DNA of 64,000 nt, taken from contig NZ_AYKT01000013.1 of NCBI RefSeq assembly GCF_000496575.1, forward strand, positions 1 to 64,000. Direction: 5' to 3'. This stretch comes from Geobacillus thermodenitrificans subsp. thermodenitrificans DSM 465 (GTDB lineage Bacteria; Bacillota; Bacilli; Bacillales; Anoxybacillaceae). Positions 46,021 to 55,270 of the stretch are shown here, piece by piece. Position 1 is the first letter of the stretch. Every line of letters begins with the position of its first letter. Below the pieces are notes generated by a model, which saw nothing but the letters and a program-made list of their open reading frames with translations, made no database searches and was not told the origin of the DNA. The translations under genes were made by a program, and so were the position numbers.

Positions 46021-46395
46021 TTATTGGATTGCATACCCGGCGGCGATCATGATGAGAAATAGAAAGAGACCGGAAAACAGCAGCGGGTAGGTGGCCACAA
46101 AGTGCCGCGGGCCACGCGATTCCTCTGTTTCCTGTTCCGAAGCCGCCTCTTCGAGATACTGTTCCGCCTTTGTTCCACTTTTGCGCCATCGGCGAAATCC
46201 GTAAGCAAATCCGCTGAAAAATCCGCGCTCGTAGACGAACAAAAGCCCGCCGAGCGACAGCGGAACAAGAGAGAGTAAAAAAGCCACGTTAATGAAGGCA
46301 ACTGCTGTCCACGTCCCTTGCCAAGAAATGATCAGCCCGCTCGCTAGCAACATCGCGGCAATGAGCCATCCGGTTCGAACAGCAATCTGTTTCAC
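46021..46395 (-). CDS. DUF3899-type membrane protein
   Basis: The 124-residue protein has three hydrophobic segments: GWLIAAMLLASGLIISW, AVAFINVAFLLSLVPLSLGGLLFV and YPLLFSGLFLFLIMIAAGYAI. A charged cytoplasmic loop (RRWRKSGTKAEQYLEEAASEQETEE) separates the last two. The segment VYERGFFSGFAYGFRR is typical of the DUF3899 family of small Bacillus membrane proteins without known function. It lies just upstream of the trpS T-box, on the same strand. Confidence 0.7.
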   Translation of the reverse strand: MKQIAVRTGWLIAAMLLASGLIISWQGTWTAVAFINVAFLLSLVPLSLGGLLFVYERGFFSGFAYGFRRWRKSGTKAEQYLEEAASEQETEESRGPRHFVATYPLLFSGLFLFLIMIAAGYAIQ

Positions 46396-46551
46396 GTCGT
46401 TTCTCCCGCCTTTCTGCTTGCCGATTTTATTGTACCATAAAACGATCAGGTGAAAAGATTGTTAAAAAAGTTATATCAAAAAATACACCTCTATCTTGGA
46501 AACAAAGGAGTAATTTGTTCTGGCGATGATAAAAAAAGGAAAAAAACTATA

Positions 46552-46618
46552 TTGTAAGCGTTTTCTAAAGCATCTATAGAAATTTATTATTTACAAGGTT
46601 GGCAAAAGTTTGTACAAT
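46552..46618 (+). promoter_or_regulatory. Distal opp promoter with cre-like site
   Basis: TTTACA (46590-46595), 17 bases and TACAAT (46613-46618) form a good sigma-A promoter. TTGTAAGCGTTTTCT (46552-46566) just upstream fits the CcpA cre pattern WTGNAANCGNWNNCW at every position. The -66 placement could mean activation or repression by CcpA. The 404-base gap between 46396 and 46799 holds this, a second promoter and a leader hairpin, but no gene. Confidence 0.6.
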
Positions 46619-46712
46619 GCAATTAAGTCGATATTCCTATATTTTATAAGTAATTAGAAAACTTTTTATTGAATAAAACAAAAAAATTCTTTTCAAATAT
46701 ATTAATAGTCGG

Positions 46713-46763
46713 TATAATAGGCTTGTAGGTACAATCTTCTGAAACCTAATAGTTCAGAAGATT
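46713..46763 (+). promoter_or_regulatory. Proximal opp -10 and 5' leader hairpin
   Basis: TATAAT at 46713-46718 lacks a good -35. A perfect 11-bp hairpin (AATCTTCTGAA / TTCAGAAGATT, 46733-46763) follows in the leader without a T run. It is therefore more likely an mRNA-stabilising or regulatory hairpin than a terminator. Confidence 0.45.
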
Positions 46764-46799
46764 TGTAATAAAATACATAAGTTTTAAGGGGGGTTTTTA

Positions 46800-48449
46800 G
46801 TGAAGAAGCGATTTTCTTTATTCCTCGTTCTGCTTCTCGCGCTGTCTACGTTCTTAGCAGCGTGTGGCGGGGGCGGGGACGACAAAGCCCAAGGCGGTGA
46901 AAGCGGCGAAAAGCCGGCGGAGAAGAAGGAGCAAGTGCTGAACTTGCTTGATTCTTCAGAAATTCCGTCGCTTGACTCAGCGCTCGCTACCGACCAAGTA
47001 TCGTTTATCGTGTTGAACAACGTCATGGAAGGTCTGTACCGTTTAGGAAAAGACAACAAGCCGGTTCCTGGGGTGGCGGAAAGCCATGAGGTGAGCGAAG
47101 ACGGCAAAACGTATACGTTCAAGCTTCGCAAAGATGCTAAATGGTCGAACGGTGACCCGGTGACGGCGCATGACTTTGTGTTCGCTTGGAAACGGGTGCT
47201 TGATCCGAAAACGAAGTCTGAATATGCGTACATCATGTACGACATTAAAAATGCGGAAGAAGTCAACACCGGCAAATTGCCAGTTGACCAGCTCGGTGTC
47301 AAAGCGCTTGACGACTACACGCTCCAAGTGGAGCTGAAAAACCCGGTTCCGTATTTCGTCAGCTTGACGGTATTCGGTTCGTTCATGCCGCAAAACGAAA
47401 AATTCGTGACAGCTCAAGGCGACAAGTACGGTTTGGAAGCGAACACGACGCTCTACAACGGTCCGTTCGTCTTAAGCGAATGGAAACACGAGCAAGGCTG
47501 GACATATGAGAAAAACCCGAATTACTGGGATAAAGATACAGTTAAGCTCGAAAAAATCAATGTGAAAGTCGTAAAAGACACCGCAACGGCTGTCAACTTG
47601 TATGAAACGAAACAAGTTGACCGTGTCGGTTTGTCGGCTGAATTTGTTGATAAGTATAAAAACGACAAAAACTTCAAAACGGAATTGGAGCCATCTCTCT
47701 TCTGGCTGCGCATGAACACGAAAAATGAGCCGTTAAACAATGTGAATGCGCGCAAAGCAATTGCGATGGCCATCGACCGCCAAGCAATGGTGGATACGCT
47801 GCTTAACAACGGTTCGATTGTAGCGAACTTTACTGTCCCGAAAGATTTCGTTACAGGCCCGGATGGCAAAGACTTCCGCGATGCAAACGGTGACTTAGTG
47901 TCGTACAATGTGGACGAAGCGAAAAAACTGTGGGAGCAAGCGAAAAAAGAGCTTGGCAAAGACAATTTCACGATTGAGCTGTTAAACTATGACAGCGACA
48001 GCTCGAAGAAAATTGGCGAGTACATCAAAGAAGAATTGGAGAAAAACTTGGAGGGCTTGACGGTCAACATTAAACAGCAACCGTTCCAACAAAAACTTGA
48101 CCTCGAAAGCAAAATGCAATTTGACTTGTCATTCTCTGGTTGGGGTCCGGACTATCAAGACCCGATGACGTTCCTTGATTTGTGGACGACAAATAACCCG
48201 CACAACCAAACGGGTTGGTCGAATGCTGAATACGACAAGTTGATTAAAGATGCAAAAACAACGTTGCTTGGCGATTTGCAAGCTCGTTGGGATGCGATGC
48301 TGAAAGCAGAAAAGATCGTCTTTGAAGAAATGCCGATTGCTCCGCTCTATCAGCGTGGCCTCGCTTACCTAGAACGCGAGTATGTAAAAGATATCATTAC
48401 TCACCCGTTTGGCGGCGACTACAGCTACAAATGGGCCTATATCGAGTAA
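46800..48449 (+). CDS. oppA: Oligopeptide-binding lipoprotein OppA
   Basis: The 549-residue solute-binding protein begins with a lipoprotein signal peptide (LALSTFLAACGGGG), with the lipidated Cys at 22. The family 5 signature region reads VSEDGKTYTFKLRKDAKWSNGDPVTAHDFVFAWKRVLDPK. It captures oligopeptides outside the membrane for OppBCDF. Nutrition and, in relatives, uptake of sporulation and competence signalling peptides are its roles. The start is GTG 46800 behind AAGGGGGG; there is no better ATG. A hairpin terminator separates it from oppB, so oppA mRNA should be more abundant. Confidence 0.95.
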   Translation: MKKRFSLFLVLLLALSTFLAACGGGGDDKAQGGESGEKPAEKKEQVLNLLDSSEIPSLDSALATDQVSFIVLNNVMEGLYRLGKDNKPVPGVAESHEVSEDGKTYTFKLRKDAKWSNGDPVTAHDFVFAWKRVLDPKTKSEYAYIMYDIKNAEEVNTGKLPVDQLGVKALDDYTLQVELKNPVPYFVSLTVFGSFMPQNEKFVTAQGDKYGLEANTTLYNGPFVLSEWKHEQGWTYEKNPNYWDKDTVKLEKINVKVVKDTATAVNLYETKQVDRVGLSAEFVDKYKNDKNFKTELEPSLFWLRMNTKNEPLNNVNARKAIAMAIDRQAMVDTLLNNGSIVANFTVPKDFVTGPDGKDFRDANGDLVSYNVDEAKKLWEQAKKELGKDNFTIELLNYDSDSSKKIGEYIKEELEKNLEGLTVNIKQQPFQQKLDLESKMQFDLSFSGWGPDYQDPMTFLDLWTTNNPHNQTGWSNAEYDKLIKDAKTTLLGDLQARWDAMLKAEKIVFEEMPIAPLYQRGLAYLEREYVKDIITHPFGGDYSYKWAYIE

Positions 48450-48473
48450 TTCGTTTTCTAAAGAATGCCAAGG

Positions 48474-48505
48474 AGAGTATATGCGAGGGCATATACTCTC
48501 TTTTT
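48474..48505 (+). terminator. Attenuating terminator between oppA and oppB
   Basis: AGAGTATATGC and GCATATACTCT form a perfect 11-bp stem with a 4-base loop, followed by CTTTTT. Within an operon this allows partial read-through, giving a high binding-protein to permease ratio. Confidence 0.8.
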
Positions 48506-48594
48506 GGCTGTCAAGGCGAAAAATGTCGAAAAAAGCAAAATGTTAAGAGATTATTAACAGTAAAGTTTAGGAAATCAATAGGGGAGGTGCAGCC

Positions 48595-49524
48595 ATGGCG
48601 CGGTATACGATTCAACGGATCGTGTATATGGTGATTACGTTGTTCATTATTGCCACCCTGACGTTCTTTTTAATGAAGCTGTTGCCTGGTTCGCCGCTGC
48701 AAAACCAGGAAAAATTGACGCCAGAACAGCGGGCGCTCATTTTAAAAGAATATGGGTTGGATAAGCCAGTGCCTGTGCAGTACGTGCAATATTTAGGCAA
48801 TTTGTTGCAAGGGGATTTAGGGGTTTCGTTCCAGTACGACAACCGTCCAGTGACAGAATTGATCGGTGACCGGATCGGCCCATCGGCCCAGCTAGGGTTT
48901 CAAGCGATTGTGTTTGGCACGATTGTCGGATTAGTGCTTGGTATTTTTGCAGCTATTCGTCATAACAGTTGGGAAGACTATACGGCCACGGTCATTGCTG
49001 TCATCGGAATTTCCGTTCCGTCGTTTGTGTTGGCTGGATTTTTGCAATATTTTATCGGCGTGAAGCTACAGTGGCTGCCGGTCGCTTTTTGGGAAGGGTT
49101 TAAATATACGATCATGCCGACATTGGCGCTATCCGTCGGTGTTATTGCCAACATCGCCCGTTTTATGCGGACTGAAATGCTTGAAGTGTTAAGTTCTGAT
49201 TACATTTTAACGGCTCGGGCAAAAGGGATTAGCAATGCCGGGGTTGTGGTTAAGCACGCCATCCGCAATTCGCTTATCCCCGTGATCACCATTCTCGGTC
49301 CGATGGCCGTGAACTTGATGACAGGGACGCTCGTTATTGAGAAAATTTTTGCGGTTCCAGGGCTTGGTGAGCAGTTTGTTCGTTCCATCGAGTTGAACGA
49401 CTATCCGGTCATTATGGGAACGACGTTGTTTTACTCGGCATTATTAATCTTTGTCATTTTTATCGTGGACATCCTCTATGGAATTGTTGATCCACGCATC
49501 CGGTTAGCGGGAGGGAAGAAATAA
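48595..49524 (+). CDS. oppB: Oligopeptide ABC transporter permease OppB
   Basis: The 309-residue permease has about six helices and the N-terminal signature MARYTIQRIVYMVITLFIIATLTFFLMKLLPGSP. The EAA loop reads ILTARAKGISNAGVVVKHAIRNSLIPVIT. It forms the membrane channel with OppC. GGGGAGGTGCAGCC precedes ATG 48595. Its stop overlaps the oppC start by one base (TAATG). Confidence 0.95.
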   Translation: MARYTIQRIVYMVITLFIIATLTFFLMKLLPGSPLQNQEKLTPEQRALILKEYGLDKPVPVQYVQYLGNLLQGDLGVSFQYDNRPVTELIGDRIGPSAQLGFQAIVFGTIVGLVLGIFAAIRHNSWEDYTATVIAVIGISVPSFVLAGFLQYFIGVKLQWLPVAFWEGFKYTIMPTLALSVGVIANIARFMRTEMLEVLSSDYILTARAKGISNAGVVVKHAIRNSLIPVITILGPMAVNLMTGTLVIEKIFAVPGLGEQFVRSIELNDYPVIMGTTLFYSALLIFVIFIVDILYGIVDPRIRLAGGKK

Positions 49525-50543
49525 TGGCGAAACAACAATACGATCAGCTTTCACCGGAATGGTTTCAGCCCGCCCCGCCGAACGTCGGCGAACAAGAAAA
49601 AATCAATCGTCCAAGCTTGACGTTTTGGCATGACGTATGGCTTCGCCTGCGTGAAAACAAAGCGGCGATCGCCGGGATGATCATGATTGTCATTTTGGCT
49701 TTACTGGCGATTTTTGCGCCGATGGCCAGTGAACGTTCATATAAAGCACAAAACTTAAGCCATGCGAAACTGCCGCCGAAAGTCCCGGTTTTGGAGAATA
49801 TTAGCTGGCTTAATTTAGATGGAAAAGACCCTAATGGCGTCGACGTCTATAAAGAGCGCGGCGTCAAAGAGTACTACTGGTTTGGTACCGATGATTTAGG
49901 CCGCGACTTATGGGTGAGAACGTGGTATGGCACCCGCATTTCGCTTTACATAGGATTACTCGCTGCTGTGATTGATTTGTTTATCGGCATTGCCTACGGC
50001 GGTATTTCCGGTTATTACGGCGGCCGTGTCGATAACGCAATGCAGCGGGTCATTGAGATTTTAAACGGTATTCCGTATTTGATCGTCGTTATTTTATTTA
50101 TCTTAATTTTTGAGCCGGGGATTATTTCGATTACACTGGCGATGGTTATCACCGGTTGGACGACGATGGCGCGTATTGTGCGCGGGCAAATTTTGAAGCT
50201 AAAAAACATGGAATATGTGCTCGCTGCACGGACGCTAGGAGCGTCTAACTCACGGCTCATTTTTAAACATTTGATTCCGAACGTCATGGGCCCGATTATT
50301 ATTACGACAATGTTTACGATTCCATCGGCCATTTTTACGGAGGCGTTTTTGAGCTTTATCGGCCTTGGTATCCGTCCGCCGGAAGCATCGCTCGGTTCAC
50401 TCGTTAACGAAGGGTATAAGTCCATTCAAACGTACCCGCATTTAATTATTATCCCGTCGATCGTCATTAGCTTGCTTATTCTGAGCTTCAACCTTGTCGC
50501 TGACGGGCTGCGCGATGCGCTTGACCCGAAAATGCGCAAATAA
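49524..50543 (+). CDS. oppC: Oligopeptide ABC transporter permease OppC
   Basis: The 339-residue permease has an N-terminal cytoplasmic extension, a first helix (AAIAGMIMIVILALLAIFAPM), a large outer loop containing the conserved WFGTDDLGRDLWVRTWYGTR, and the EAA loop YVLAARTLGASNSRLIFKHLIPNVMGPI. It pairs with OppB. Start overlaps the oppB stop. Confidence 0.95.
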   Translation: MAKQQYDQLSPEWFQPAPPNVGEQEKINRPSLTFWHDVWLRLRENKAAIAGMIMIVILALLAIFAPMASERSYKAQNLSHAKLPPKVPVLENISWLNLDGKDPNGVDVYKERGVKEYYWFGTDDLGRDLWVRTWYGTRISLYIGLLAAVIDLFIGIAYGGISGYYGGRVDNAMQRVIEILNGIPYLIVVILFILIFEPGIISITLAMVITGWTTMARIVRGQILKLKNMEYVLAARTLGASNSRLIFKHLIPNVMGPIIITTMFTIPSAIFTEAFLSFIGLGIRPPEASLGSLVNEGYKSIQTYPHLIIIPSIVISLLILSFNLVADGLRDALDPKMRK

Positions 50544-50564
50544 TGGATGGAAGGGGTGAAAACG

Positions 50565-51626
50565 ATGGAGAAAATTTTACAAGTGAACGATTTACACATT
50601 TCCTTCGATATCCATGCCGGCGAGGTGCAAGCGGTCCGCGGTGTGACGTTTGATTTGTATAAAGGGGAAACGTTGGCGATCGTCGGTGAGTCGGGATCTG
50701 GAAAATCGGTGACATCGAAAGCGCTCATGCGCTTGTTGCCGACGCCGCCAAGCCGCATTAAACAAGGGGAAATTTTATTTGAAGGAAAAGACTTGACGAA
50801 GCTGACGGACAAGGAAATGCAGGAGATTCGCGGGAAAAAAATCTCGATGATTTTCCAAGACCCGATGACATCGCTCAATCCAACGATGACGATCGGAAAA
50901 CAAATTATGGAAGCCATTTTAAAACATCAAAATTTATCAAAAGATGAGGCACGCAAACGGGCGATTGAGCTGTTGCAACTTGTCGGCATTAAAAACGCCG
51001 AATTGCGCATGAAACAATATCCGCATCAATTTTCCGGCGGAATGCGTCAGCGCGTTGTGATCGCTATAGCGTTAGCGTGCAACCCGAAAATTTTAATTGC
51101 TGATGAGCCGACGACCGCGCTTGATGTAACGATTCAAGCACAAATTTTGGAACTCATGAAAGACCTTCAGAAAAAGCTTGGCATGTCGATCATTTTTATT
51201 ACCCATGATTTAGGAGTCGTTGCTAACATGGCCGATCGTGTGGCGGTCATGTACGCTGGTAAAATCGTCGAAATGGGCACGGTTGATGAAATTTTTTACA
51301 ATCCGAAGCATCCGTACACATGGGGTCTGCTTGCGTCGATGCCGAGCCTTGACCATAAAGATACCGAGCTGTATTCGATCCCGGGTTCGCCGCCAGATTT
51401 GTTAAACCCGCCAAAAGGTGATGCCTTCGCGCCGCGCAACCCGTACGCGTTAAAAATCGACTATGAGCTTGAGCCGCCGATGTTTCAAGTGTCGGACACG
51501 CATTATGCGGCGACATGGCTGTTGCACGAGCTGGCGCCGAAAGTTGAACCGCCGGCCATTGTGCGCGAACGGATGAAACAGTTTGCTGACATCGTTGCCC
51601 GGAAAGGAGGCAAACCGCGTGGCTAA
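50565..51626 (+). CDS. oppD: Oligopeptide ABC transporter ATPase OppD
   Basis: The 353-residue ATPase has Walker A GESGSGKS near residue 40, the ABC signature FSGGMRQR and Walker [13 protein letters not shown]. The C-terminal oligopeptide/dipeptide extension ([23 protein letters not shown]) is present, but the usual Cys-rich Fe-S stretch of some homologues (C-x6-C...) is absent here. The start ATG 50565 has GGAAGGGGTG upstream; ATG 50547 lacks one. It overlaps oppF by 8 bases. Confidence 0.94.
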   Translation: MEKILQVNDLHISFDIHAGEVQAVRGVTFDLYKGETLAIVGESGSGKSVTSKALMRLLPTPPSRIKQGEILFEGKDLTKLTDKEMQEIRGKKISMIFQDPMTSLNPTMTIGKQIMEAILKHQNLSKDEARKRAIELLQLVGIKNAELRMKQYPHQFSGGMRQRVVIAIALACNPKILIADEPTTALDVTIQAQILELMKDLQKKLGMSIIFITHDLGVVANMADRVAVMYAGKIVEMGTVDEIFYNPKHPYTWGLLASMPSLDHKDTELYSIPGSPPDLLNPPKGDAFAPRNPYALKIDYELEPPMFQVSDTHYAATWLLHELAPKVEPPAIVRERMKQFADIVARKGGKPRG

Positions 51627-52554
51627 ACAAAAACTGCTTGAAGTGAAAAACTTAAAACAATACTTCCCAGCCGGCCGCGGTGAAGTCGTCAAAGCAGTCG
51701 ACGGGGTGACCTTTGACATTTATAAAGGAGAAACGTTCGGCCTTGTCGGAGAGTCGGGCTGCGGCAAGTCGACAACAGGGCGGACGATCATTCGGTTATA
51801 TGATGCGACAGACGGGGAAGTGCTGTTTAACGGCGTCAGTGTGCACGGAAAAAAATCAAAAAAAGAGCTAAAAGAGTTAAACCGGAAAATGCAAATGATT
51901 TTCCAAGACCCGTATGCCTCCCTCAACCCGCGAATGACGGTTGCTGATATTATTGCCGAGGGCATTGATATCCATGGGCTGGCAAAAACAAAAGAAGAGC
52001 GGATGCAGCGCGTCTATGAGTTGCTCGAGACGGTCGGCTTAAACCGTGAGCATGCCAGTCGTTATCCGCACGAGTTTTCCGGCGGTCAGCGCCAGCGGAT
52101 TGGTATCGCCCGAGCGCTCGCGGTCGAACCGGAATTCATCATCGCCGACGAGCCGATTTCCGCCCTTGATGTATCGATCCAAGCGCAAGTCGTAAACTTG
52201 TTGAAGCGACTGCAACGCGAAAAAGGGTTGACGTATTTATTTATTGCCCATGATCTATCGATGGTGAAGTACATCAGCGACCGGATCGGAGTCATGTATT
52301 TCGGGAAAATGGTCGAGCTCGCCGAGTCGGAAGAGTTGTACCGCAACCCGATCCATCCGTATACAAAAGCGTTGCTCTCCGCGATTCCGCTTCCGGATCC
52401 GGAAACGGAGCGAACGCGCAAACGGATCGTCTACGACCCCGCGCAGCATGGTTATAAAGACGGGGAAGAACTCGAATTTCGCGAAATTACGCCAGGGCAT
52501 TTCGTGCTTTGCTCAGAAGAAGAGTATAAGCGGTATCGGGCGATGTATGCCTAA
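51619..52554 (+). CDS. oppF: Oligopeptide ABC transporter ATPase OppF
   Basis: The 311-residue ATPase has Walker A GESGCGKS, signature FSGGQRQR and Walker [13 protein letters not shown], and ends with the family extension [13 protein letters not shown]. It forms a heterodimer with OppD. I chose GTG 51619, spaced from AAAGGAGG, because the earlier ATG at 51583 lies deep inside oppD; homologues begin near [17 protein letters not shown]. Confidence 0.93.
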   Translation: MAKQKLLEVKNLKQYFPAGRGEVVKAVDGVTFDIYKGETFGLVGESGCGKSTTGRTIIRLYDATDGEVLFNGVSVHGKKSKKELKELNRKMQMIFQDPYASLNPRMTVADIIAEGIDIHGLAKTKEERMQRVYELLETVGLNREHASRYPHEFSGGQRQRIGIARALAVEPEFIIADEPISALDVSIQAQVVNLLKRLQREKGLTYLFIAHDLSMVKYISDRIGVMYFGKMVELAESEELYRNPIHPYTKALLSAIPLPDPETERTRKRIVYDPAQHGYKDGEELEFREITPGHFVLCSEEEYKRYRAMYA

Positions 52555-52672
52555 ACAGCGCGATTGACTGAAAGGGACTGTTCCTATGAGCACGAAAAAG
52601 CGCCGTCTCTTCACCGACGCTTGATGCGAACGGAGAAGCAGGCGGCGCAATATTATACACTTGTTTCTGGCG

Positions 52673-52855
52673 TTATTTTTTTCCTCCGACGAAATTCCAC
52701 CCTTGCTGGATGCGGCGTGAAGCCTCAACATGTTTCTCTCTCTTGTTTCGGCCGAATAACCGTTCTCCAATCGTGTTGCTCATGCTCCCCATCAAGGCAG
52801 TGATGCCGACGATCAGTGCTGAAGCAATGACAAAGTCAACAAAATAGTCGGCCAT
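52673..52855 (-). CDS. Small hypothetical membrane protein
   Basis: The 60-residue protein has one hydrophobic segment (FVDFVIASALIVGITALMGSM) and a basic tail (RLFGRNKREKHVEASRRIQQGWNFVGGKK), a layout of single-span membrane proteins with a cytoplasmic C-terminus. AAAGGGAGGAAGAAC precedes ATG 52855. No family recognised. Confidence 0.6.
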   Translation of the reverse strand: MADYFVDFVIASALIVGITALMGSMSNTIGERLFGRNKREKHVEASRRIQQGWNFVGGKK

Positions 52856-52977
52856 ATGTTCTTCCTCCCTTTTTCTCTTCTATTTTGATTGTAGAGGATT
52901 TTCCTCCCTATTGGAAGGGGGGCAAAGAAAATTGCATTAATCGTTGAAAAACTATATCTTTTTCCGTGGATTTATTG

Positions 52978-53159
52978 TATAATATATCATGTTAAAGTCA
53001 TTTCAATTTGTAAATGATTAACAAGACGGCCGGCCACTAGGCAGGTGGTATAGGCCGTATCACTATGCCGTCAAGCGTATGAAAGTGGCATAGTTGTATG
53101 CGCCCGTCAGCTGACGGGCGGGGGAAGCAAGGGATTCCTTGTAAAAAGGAGTGATCAAA
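52978..53159 (+). promoter_or_regulatory. spx promoter -10 and structured leader
   Basis: TATAAT at 52978-52983 (weak -35) starts a leader of about 170 bases. From 53025 it is GC-rich and highly structured: GACGGC-CGGCC (53025-53035) pairs with GGCCG (53053-53057) and GCCGTC (53067-53072). The alternative hairpin CTATGCC/GGCATAG (53063-53069, 53087-53093) uses part of the same strand. A perfect 20-base palindrome (53101-53120) follows. No T run is present. The function is unknown; the rest of the 304-base gap contains nothing recognisable. Confidence 0.5.
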
Positions 53160-53558
53160 ATGGTCAAGCTATACACATCACCGAGTTGCACGTCGTGCCG
53201 GAAGGCGAAGGCGTGGCTCGAGAAGCATGATATTCCTTATGTTGAACGCAATATTTTCTCCGAGCCGCTCACGGTCGAGGAGATTAAGGAAATTTTACGG
53301 ATGACGGAAACGGGGACAGATGAAATCATCTCGACCCGTTCGAAAGTGTTCCAAAAGCTGAACATTAACCTCGAATCCTTACCGTTGCAAGATTTGTACG
53401 AGCTTATTCAAAAAAACCCGGGCATTTTGCGCCGGCCGATCATCATCGATGAAAAACGACTTCAAGTCGGTTATAACGAAGATGAAATCCGCCGCTTCCT
53501 ACCGCGCAAAGTGCGTGCGTATCAGCTCCGCGAAGCGCAGCGGTTAGTGAATGGATGA
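53160..53558 (+). CDS. spx: Redox-stress transcription regulator Spx
   Basis: The 132-residue ArsC-fold protein has the redox switch Cys10-x2-Cys13 (SPSCTSC). It binds the RNA polymerase alpha C-terminal domain, inducing thiol-stress genes when oxidised. The segment [10 protein letters not shown] lies in the alpha-CTD contact region. Its level is set by ClpXP with the adaptor SpxH, whose gene is 7 kb downstream, and MecA can also act on it. AAAAAGGAGTGATCAAA sets ATG 53160. Length is one residue above B. subtilis Spx. Confidence 0.96.
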   Translation: MVKLYTSPSCTSCRKAKAWLEKHDIPYVERNIFSEPLTVEEIKEILRMTETGTDEIISTRSKVFQKLNINLESLPLQDLYELIQKNPGILRRPIIIDEKRLQVGYNEDEIRRFLPRKVRAYQLREAQRLVNG

Positions 53559-53560
53559 TA

Positions 53561-53599
53561 AAAACTTCTACATGGCTTGCCATGTAGAAGTTTTTTATC
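53561..53599. terminator. Terminator after spx (bidirectional)
   Basis: AAAACTTCTACATGGC and GCCATGTAGAAGTTTT form a perfect 16-bp stem with a T run on one side and an A run on the other. The converging TerC-family gene ends at 53609. Confidence 0.9.
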
Positions 53600-53608
53600 A
53601 ATGTCTAA

Positions 53609-54277
53609 TCATCGCCATTTGACCGTGCGTGTTCGACGGTTGGCCGCAAAGCCGAGCAGAACGGCAAGAATGGCCCCTGAGAGCGGGAAGAAGAGTTCCC
53701 AACGCGGATCGTAAAACGGGCGCAGCTGTTCTTCGGCGGCGATCATTTTTCCAGCAGTATAGGCCAATAAGGCGCCGCCGATATAAATGAGAGGCGGGAA
53801 TCGCTCCATGGCATAAAGGATGATTTTGCTGCCTAAAATGATGATAGGAACGGAGCAAAGAAAGCCGAAGACGACAAGCTCGAGATGCCCTTGGGCCGCT
53901 CCGGCAATGGCGATGACGTTGTCCATGCCCATGACGACATCGGCGACAACGATTGTCCGGACAGCTTTCCAAAGCGATGGTTCAGCTTTAATCGTAGCCT
54001 GTTTTTCGTCTTTTTGCCTGATGAGCTTTAAGGAGATCCAAAAGAGGATAAGGCCGCCAACAAGCTGTAAAAACGGAATCGTCAATAGCCAAACAACGGC
54101 TGCCGTCAATAAAATACGGACGGCGATCGCCAACGCCGTGCCAAGGACGATGGCGATATTCCGCTTTTGTTCCGGCAAGTTGCGGCTCGCTAACGCAATG
54201 ACAACCGCATTGTCCCCACCTAGAATGACATCGATGCCGATGATTAATAAGATCGATACGATATATTCATCCACCAT
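53609..54277 (-). CDS. yjbE: TerC/YjbE-family membrane protein
   Basis: The 222-residue protein has about seven helices with the twin metal-binding-like motifs GGDNAVVIALASRNLP (helix 1) and VMGMDNVIAIAGAAQGH (central), in the usual TerC repeat arrangement. Relatives export manganese or help load metal onto secreted proteins; direct substrate here is inferred. In B. subtilis yjbE lies next to spx as well. The start ATG 54277 has GAATGAGGGACGCC upstream. Confidence 0.88.
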   Translation of the reverse strand: MVDEYIVSILLIIGIDVILGGDNAVVIALASRNLPEQKRNIAIVLGTALAIAVRILLTAAVVWLLTIPFLQLVGGLILFWISLKLIRQKDEKQATIKAEPSLWKAVRTIVVADVVMGMDNVIAIAGAAQGHLELVVFGFLCSVPIIILGSKIILYAMERFPPLIYIGGALLAYTAGKMIAAEEQLRPFYDPRWELFFPLSGAILAVLLGFAANRRTRTVKWR

Positions 54278-54493
54278 AGGCGTCCCTCATTCCGTCCGTG
54301 TTCATCACCATTATAGTAGGGCATGGCCGGTTTCATAACCAATTTTTAAAAACGCGTTTTTTTATTTCCCTTCTTTCGCTTTTTATCATAAAATATAAAT
54401 TACAAGATATGAGTTTTCATTAATAAATAAAATGTTTGAGGGCACGATCCCTTCCCTTTTTTATTTCTTTGTTTAGAAGGGAGAGTTGAGAAG

Positions 54494-55174
54494 ATGGAAA
54501 TCGAACGTATCAATGATCATACGGTGAAATTTTACATTTCGTATGTTGATATAGAGGAGCGCGGTTTTGACCGTGAAGAAATTTGGTATAATCGGGAACG
54601 AAGCGAAGAACTATTTTGGGAAATGATGGATGAGGTCCATAGCGAAAGTGATTTTTCGCTCGACGGTCCGCTTTGGATTCAAGTGCAAGCATTGGAAAAA
54701 GGGCTTGAAGTTGTCGTGACGAAAGCGCAGTTGTCCAAAGACGGGAGTAAGCTTGAGTTGCCGCTTCCGGAAGAAAGATGGCGTGAGTTTTCACTGTCAG
54801 CCGATGAGAAGCTTGAGTCGTTGCTCAGCCATCATTTCCATTTTGGACGAAACAATGACGCCGAAGACGGCCAGGAGCAAGACGTTCTTCAATTTGTTAT
54901 TTCGTTTAAAGACATCGAAGACGTGATCTCCTTGGCACATCGCGCTGATTTTTCCGGCCTGTCGAACCGCCTGTTCCAGTTTGAAGGGCGTTACTATTTG
55001 TTTGTCGAATTTGGTGAACAATATACTGAGCATGACATAGACAATATGCTCAGCCTTCTGTTGGAATACGGGAACGATTCGCAGCTGACGATTTATCGTC
55101 TAGAAGAATACGGGACCGAGATTATGAGCGATAATGCGCTTGAAACAGTAAAAAGATATTTTCCGGCCCCATAA
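54494..55174 (+). CDS. mecA: Adaptor protein MecA
   Basis: The 226-residue protein has an N-terminal substrate-binding domain (MEIERINDHTVKFYISYVDIEERGFDREEIWYNRERSEELFWEMMDE) and a C-terminal ClpC-binding domain starting near 110 (VISFKDIEDVISLAHRADFSGLSNRLFQFEGRYYLF), joined by an acidic linker. It brings ComK and other substrates to ClpCP. GAAGGGAGAGTTGAGAAG sets ATG 54494. Position between spx/yjbE and coiA matches B. subtilis. Confidence 0.95.
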   Translation: MEIERINDHTVKFYISYVDIEERGFDREEIWYNRERSEELFWEMMDEVHSESDFSLDGPLWIQVQALEKGLEVVVTKAQLSKDGSKLELPLPEERWREFSLSADEKLESLLSHHFHFGRNNDAEDGQEQDVLQFVISFKDIEDVISLAHRADFSGLSNRLFQFEGRYYLFVEFGEQYTEHDIDNMLSLLLEYGNDSQLTIYRLEEYGTEIMSDNALETVKRYFPAP

Positions 55175-55185
55175 CGTCTCCATGC

Positions 55186-55220
55186 CGCCGATTTCGCTGC
55201 CAGAAATCGGCGTTTTCTTC
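55186..55220 (+). terminator. Terminator after mecA
   Basis: CGCCGATTTC and GAAATCGGCG pair perfectly across 7 bases, followed by TTTTCTTC. Confidence 0.85.
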
Positions 55221-55270
55221 GTTAATGAAGGGAAGGGTAGCCATCATGAAAAGCAGGTGGAGGGGTTTCG

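Noticed and set aside
46645-46665. CodY-like box upstream of oppA
   Set aside because: The best 15-base match to AATTTTCWGAAAATT has about five mismatches in an AT-rich region, too weak to claim.
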